DNA from: Hirundichthys speculiger
Lineage: Eukaryota > Chordata > Actinopteri > Beloniformes > Exocoetidae
Assembly: GCA_018398805.1 (NCBI GenBank)
Contig: JAGFBZ010000258.1
Coordinates: forward strand, 1,054,001-1,118,000
Direction of reading: 5' to 3'
DNA: 64,000 bases
Of this stretch, positions 58,963 to 64,000 are shown piece after piece. The translations under genes and the position numbers were made by a program. Below the pieces are notes generated by a model, which had not been told where the DNA came from, did no database searches, and saw only the letters and a program-made list of their open reading frames with translations. The first letter of the stretch is position 1. Every line of letters begins with the position of its first letter.

Positions 58963-59656
58963 TACAGTGATCCCTTATTTTTCGCGTTAATGGGGACCGG
59001 CGCCCCCCCGCGACAATCAAAATCCGCGATCTGAAGCCAGAGCCCCCCGAGCCTCAATAATGTGATTAAAATGTTTAAAACCCCCCAAAAAGTAGCAAGA
59101 CACTGCAGCGAAACAAGACAAAGGCTCATCTGTGGTCTTTCTGTTCACAGCCTCTGGTCTCTGAACCGTAGTAAACAAACTGCTGGTATTGTGCTATTTT
59201 TGGCTCGTAATTAGCGGCTAACACGCTAACAACAACAAAAAAAGTCTGGTTTTCTCTGCATGGAACCGCCACTTTATTCTGGCACTGCAGGAACTTGTAA
59301 CATCACACAGGTTGTATTGTTCGGCTCTTGTCGGTTAACAGAGAATGTAAATCTATACACACTGGGCTGCTGTTTATGCTCACTCCACTTTTCATCTAAC
59401 CTCGTTTTCTTCTGCCCTCTCACGACACACACACTCCATTACCCATAAGGCCACCTCATTACCCATAAGGCTACCTTCTTAAAGGGGCCAGGCTGGCTCA
59501 CAGCATTTCTTCACAGTGAGAGAACGGCACAAAATCCTGTGATGTTTCCGCGATTTTTTAAAATTTGTTAAAATTATATTATATATTTCTGAAAAAAATC
59601 TGCGAATAACTAAAACCGCGGAACTTAAACCACCAGGGTGGCAAGGGATCACTGTA
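58963..59656. mobile_element. Pogo/Tigger-like MITE, second copy type
   Basis: The left end is TACAGTGATCCCTTATTTTT. The right end, reverse complemented, is TACAGTGATCCCTTGCCACC. TA flanks both ends. At 694 bp there is no transposase frame. The subterminal sequence contains CGCGATTTTT and CCGCGGAAC, a 'reads as Tigger' signature. The first 14 bases of the two ends are identical. Confidence 0.75.
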
Positions 59657-61757
59657 ATCCCACTCTGAACTCTTTGTGAAACTTGGCAGCCCTGAAAGTC
59701 TCTCCTCACTGCGACCCGCTAAAAAGGAAACTCCGACTACAGAGGTTACATGCAGTCTGCTCTTCGAGGGGGAGCTCATGTTCACATTCACTATTTTTGT
59801 TTCCAGCATTTGGTGCCACTGGAAAGATGCACTTAGATGTGAGAGAGGCTGCTCGAGTACCGCAGAACATGACTGCAAGGTGGAAGCACTCGCACTCATC
59901 CGGGGCTTTGCAGATCTGTGCCTTTCTGGTCTCCCCACACCAGTGACTCCCTCCAGATATTCCAAGTAAAGTAGACAGGATCAGCACTCACGTAGCCGTC
60001 AGTGCTGGTATTTCCCTTGACGAAATGTTGGGAACATAGCCTGGAATTTCTTGTAAGGTTGAGCACATTGACATTCTTCCTTGTTTTGTCCTAATCTTAT
60101 TATTACTTTTACTATAAATATAACTTCACACACTTTCCAGTACTTAAAAAAAAAAAAAAAAAAACACCAAGTAAAAGGCATAGTTAACCTACTACTCATA
60201 CCTATCTATTTATTGTTTTTTTTAAATATGTAAACCTATCAATAAATAAAAGAAACAGTCAACTTCCCATGGATGAACAACAGCTGTTCGTGTAGAACAA
60301 ACATGCCTGTGCTCTGAGAAAAAGACAAAGATTAGGTTTGCTGTTGCAGAGCGGGAGGAGGATTCCTTCACTGAGGAGGCGAGATTATATCAATGAAACT
60401 CCTCCGTTTGGATCACAGTGAATTGAGAGTGAAAAGAGGACGTCCGCCTTGCTTTACCTTTTGATCTCTGAAATGCTTCTTCTTAGAGACCTACTCGAGC
60501 ATCCTCATAACACCCTGAACGGCGAGACTCAGCCTCTTTGATCAGATGAGCTACAGTCGGGACGGCGCAGAGCGCTAAAACACTGACGGAGGGAAAAGCA
60601 TGCAGACTGAATGATGAGCCTTGGAATTTGTGTAGTTAAACTTGTGGTCTGATTTAATTAAAAAGCTCCCAAGAGCTCTTTTAAATGCTTTTCCGGGAAG
60701 GATGGAGTGCTCAGTACACGAACCATTGAAGGTCAGAGCATAAACAAGGATTAGAATAATGTGCAGTTATAACATTTTCATACCTAAATAATTTATTTTC
60801 TTTGTTCCGTGTGGCTGTCATGAAAATACAAGGTTTGTTTTTCCATCACAGTACATTTTTGAACCCTTTCTACTCCTAACACCATTAAGACCACCTCAAA
60901 TTTATATCAGTTATGAAAAGTATTGTTCTCTCTCCCTGCTCTCCATTAGAGAGATTATATGCACATGGCACTGATCTGAGATTAAAACCCTGAAATGCTT
61001 TAATTTGTTGAAGTGAAAGCAAACAAACAAAAAAAAAAAAAAAACAACAAACCCAATTCCAAAGACCTTCTAACCTCCTGCAGCTAAATTATTTTAACTG
61101 GATTATTATTTGACTTTGTTCCCACATCTTTGTTTGGTGTCTGTTAAATACTAAAGTCTTCACTCTTGTGTCCTTTTAACAACAAAATTACAGATGGATG
61201 GAAATCACAAAAAAGCCATGAGAGGGAGGCTAAATTGTCCATTTTTCCAGTCCAGTTTTCTTGAATATGGAGCACAAACACATAGAAAGTACCAGTAATG
61301 AATGACAGAAATAAGTGGAGAATGGCCTGTCAGCTGTCTGGTCACATTTGTGCAACAAGTGATTAAAAGATGTAACAACATATTCAAATTAAAAATGTAA
61401 ACTGCTTTTTCCACTAAATATCATCCTGAAACTTTCTACAGAACAACAGCATCTGGAGCTTTGTTTCCTTACGTTTCCACAGTGATGTGGTGGACAGTTA
61501 TGGATTTTTTTTCTATCGTTAAGAGAGCAGGGAAGGAAAACTGCAAAACTAAATGAACATTTATTTCAGTCTTTTATGTCTGATTTTTTTTGGATATCTG
61601 AAGGAGATTTTTCCTGCTCTAAATAAAGGCAAAGATTTTACCCAAATAAAATGTCTACAGGTAATTAAATACACTGTTTCACAACAGCAGTTGTGCGTTC
61701 AAAGTAAAAAATGTTCACATCAAAACTTCCTGATGACTTTCTCTTGAAGATGCACTT

Positions 61758-63317
61758 TAGAGATGTCCCGATCCAGTATTTTGAACTTCCGATCCGATAC
61801 CGATATTTATTTGTACTTCCGATCCGATACCGATCTCTGCCGATACCGATACCGGCCTATCTGAGCATGTATTAAAGTTTTAAGTCATAACCAACTTAAT
61901 TTGTTGTCAGACTCATGCTGAATAGGGTTTTACTCCTGATAATAACTAGCCAGATGAATTAGGTGCATTTGAATAATACACATTGGTTGGTAACGAGAAA
62001 CTTTTGAAATTCTAGACTCTCTGAGACGCATTTTCCAGCATTTTGAGACGCAAAATGGGACGTTCAGATACCTTTTTTTTTTTTAATTAAAATAACCCTA
62101 GCCATAACGTTGCATGTCTTTTGTTAAACAAGAGTAAAGAAAGTAATTGCAAGTTTGAAAGATCAAAGTGTGATACATGTATCTAATAACAAATCAAATG
62201 AAAATAAACTGGTTATTTTATAACTCCATGTTTGCTTGGTTTATGATAACATTAACGTCCTTGATATTAATCTGATTCTACAATACATTAGAATGGGCCT
62301 TGAAGTTACAAGATTACAAAATTATTTATTAAATCTGGATTACATTATATAATTACCTGGTACATCCTTTTTCCTTTTGGTTTTTGGCGCTGCTAGCTGC
62401 CACATCTCAGCCAGCCCACGCTGTCGCTTTTCCGCCATTTTGCTCGTCTTGGAATACAGAATATTGTAGCAACCCTGAACATTATGTTCATGTTATGATG
62501 CTCTGTTATTGTTTAGATGTTCTGTTGTTCGGATTACATGAGTTCATTGAATGCATCTCGAGCTGAGGCAGGCAGGTTATTGGGTAGAATAGGTTAGAGG
62601 GCGGGACTAGCAACCAAGAGAGACGGAAGCTTGTGTGTTATTGTGGGAGAGCCCGAGAGCAGTGTTGCCAACTTGGCGACTTTGTCGCTATATCTAGCGA
62701 CTTTCCAGACCCCCTTAGCGACTTAATTTGTAAAAAGCGACTAGCGACAAATCTAGCCACTTTTCTGGTGATTTTGAGACTCACGCGCACTCAAACCGCT
62801 AGGTTTAAAGCCATCACTTGGTGGAGAGCTCGAGTTGTCTCGCACGGGGGGCGGGGTGTTTCTGGCTGTGCACTGTGCCCAACAGAGAGAGAAGCGCGGC
62901 TTGCGAGGCACACAGCAGCCATCAGCAGCCAAGTGATGGCTTCAAACCTAGCGGTTTGAGTGCCAGTGAGTCGCTAGATTTGTCGCTAGTCGCTTTTACA
63001 AATTAAGTTGCTAGGGGGGGTCTGGAAAGTCGCTAGATATAGCGACAAAGTCGCTAAGTTGGCAACACTGGGGAGGGAGATGCTCGTGTGCTGAAGGTGT
63101 GCTGGAAAATGCGGACCGGATATTAGGTAAACCTGGAATGGGTTATCTGAATAATGCGCTGCGCGGTGCGCTGGAAAACCCGGAACGGACGTTGGAAAAA
63201 AAATGGATCGGGAGTCTGGAATCGGCATTTTTAGGGCTTGCCGATCCGATACCGATCCGCATTTTTTGCTCATATCGGCGGCCGATCCGATCCGAATATC
63301 GGATCGGGACACCTCTA
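61758..63317. mobile_element. Non-autonomous hAT element, perfect 8-bp target duplication
   Basis: Left end TAGAGATGTCCCGATCC; right end, reverse complemented, TAGAGGTGTCCCGATCC: 16 of 17 match. It is flanked by a perfect direct repeat ATGCACTT at 61750-61757 and 63318-63325. Both subterminal regions are full of CCGATCCGATACCGAT repeats. No transposase frame survives in 1,560 bp. A second, palindromic element (62660-63070) is nested inside. In srgap1 intron 1. Confidence 0.9.
62660..63070. mobile_element. Palindromic (foldback-type) MITE nested in the hAT element
   Basis: Two inverted arms of about 150 bases flank a GC-rich loop. The left arm starts CAGTGTTGCCAACTTGGCGA, the right arm ends with its inverse (TTGGCAACACTG). 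Arms contain repeated GTCGCTA/TAGCGAC heptamers, and their inner parts (AAACCGCTAGGTTT and CCATCACTTGG) also pair. Total 411 bp, no coding capacity. No clear target duplication seen. Confidence 0.85.
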
Positions 63318-64000
63318 ATGCACTTACCAACTGAAAAAAAAAAAATCCAGATTAAACAAAAAAAATGGACTTCTCAGGAACCTACATTGAACTATTTACT
63401 GACCATCCATCCATCATCTTATCTGAGTTAAGTAGAGAAGCCCAGGCCTCTCAGTCAGAGAGTGAAACTGTGGCCACTTAAACAGACCTTTAAATACCAT
63501 TAAAATAATGCTAGCTAACATTCAGACTAATTTGTACAGAACAGAATACTTCTAAACATGACCTATCTGGTCACAAGACACTAAACGCTCTTCTTTGTTT
63601 CAGACTCACCGCATTGTAAAGGAAAACCAGAAATCCACTTTGGTGCTAAATTTGTGAGTTCCACTCTTTGTGTGAAAGGGGTAACAAATAAGTACATTTT
63701 TAATTTGAATGTTTCACCTGGCATTCAGTAGTCCATCTTTAAAACGATTTCTTTATTTATTTTGGTATGATAAATAAATGATTACATCCACAGTTGCAGT
63801 TGTGGGGAGGCGCTTTAGTTTAGATTAAATTGGCAACATTTAGTGCTGCGAACCCCAAACACCAGCTGTTCTGGTTTCTCTGGGTTTTCCTCAGAATTGA
63901 AAATTTGATTTGGGTTTTGGTTCTGCTACATTTCTACAACTCTATATTTTCTGAGGTAGAAAAGTGGGAAAATGATTGCTTTGCTCTTTTGGTCCTCTGT

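Larger units (their letters stand above)
52454..64000 (-). other. srgap1 intron 1 (partial)
   Basis: At least 11.5 kb with no coding exon recognised on either strand. The srgap1 first coding exon was looked for and not found, so it lies beyond the right edge. Contents are mainly DNA transposons (Tc1-like, pogo-like, hAT with nested palindrome), a (TA)n tract, (CA)n tracts and long A- or T-runs. The remainder, such as 59.7-61.7 kb, shows nothing I can name. Confidence 0.75.

Noticed and set aside
60440..60520. Possible srgap1 first coding exon (minus strand, ATCAAAAG followed by GTAAAG)
   Set aside because: The encoded residues do not resemble the expected SRGAP N-terminus (no RFKKDKEI-like block) and phase support is lacking.

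Overview
The window is nuclear DNA from a teleost fish, probably a percomorph-type genome. It holds compact multi-exon vertebrate genes with GT-AG introns, AT-rich non-coding DNA, many (CA)n/(TA)n microsatellites and fish-typical transposons (Tc1/mariner, hAT, pogo-like, tRNA-derived SINE, non-LTR retrotransposon fragments). I see no bacterial, plasmid, phage or CRISPR content.

Layout. (1) 1-2,071: non-coding; a poly(A) signal at 906-911 may end a plus-strand gene lying left of the window. (2) 2,072-10,846, minus: tmem19, seven coding exons, with a 5' UTR exon near 13.3 kb. (3) 13.6-20.0 kb: repeat-rich spacer between two head-to-head genes. (4) 20,292-23,738, plus: kics2 (C12orf66), three coding exons, 447 codons, intact. 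(5) 24.1-27.2 kb: spacer between convergent genes, with a degenerate tandem repeat and a SINE. (6) 28,896-52,453, minus: srgap1, 22 coding exons carrying F-BAR, RhoGAP and SH3 domains and a proline-rich tail; the first coding exon must lie beyond the right edge. (7) 52.5-64.0 kb: srgap1 intron 1, colonised by DNA transposons.

The genes do not form a pathway. KICS2 belongs to the lysosomal KICSTOR complex that restrains mTORC1. SRGAP1 is a membrane-bending Rho-family GAP downstream of Slit-Robo. TMEM19 is a poorly characterised multipass membrane protein. The convergent kics2/srgap1 pair matches the human 12q14 arrangement, whereas tmem19 lies several megabases away in human.

The observation most worth checking is that four otherwise conserved exons (one in tmem19, three in srgap1) each carry what looks like a single-base indel, at or beside a short homopolymer in most cases. 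The rest of each gene is conserved and splice-competent. Consensus errors in the assembly are the simplest explanation; real gene loss would be surprising. Other points are a GC-AG intron in srgap1, a palindromic element nested in a hAT element with a perfect 8-bp target duplication, and a possible uORF or N-terminal extension of tmem19. I found no convincing new biological system.
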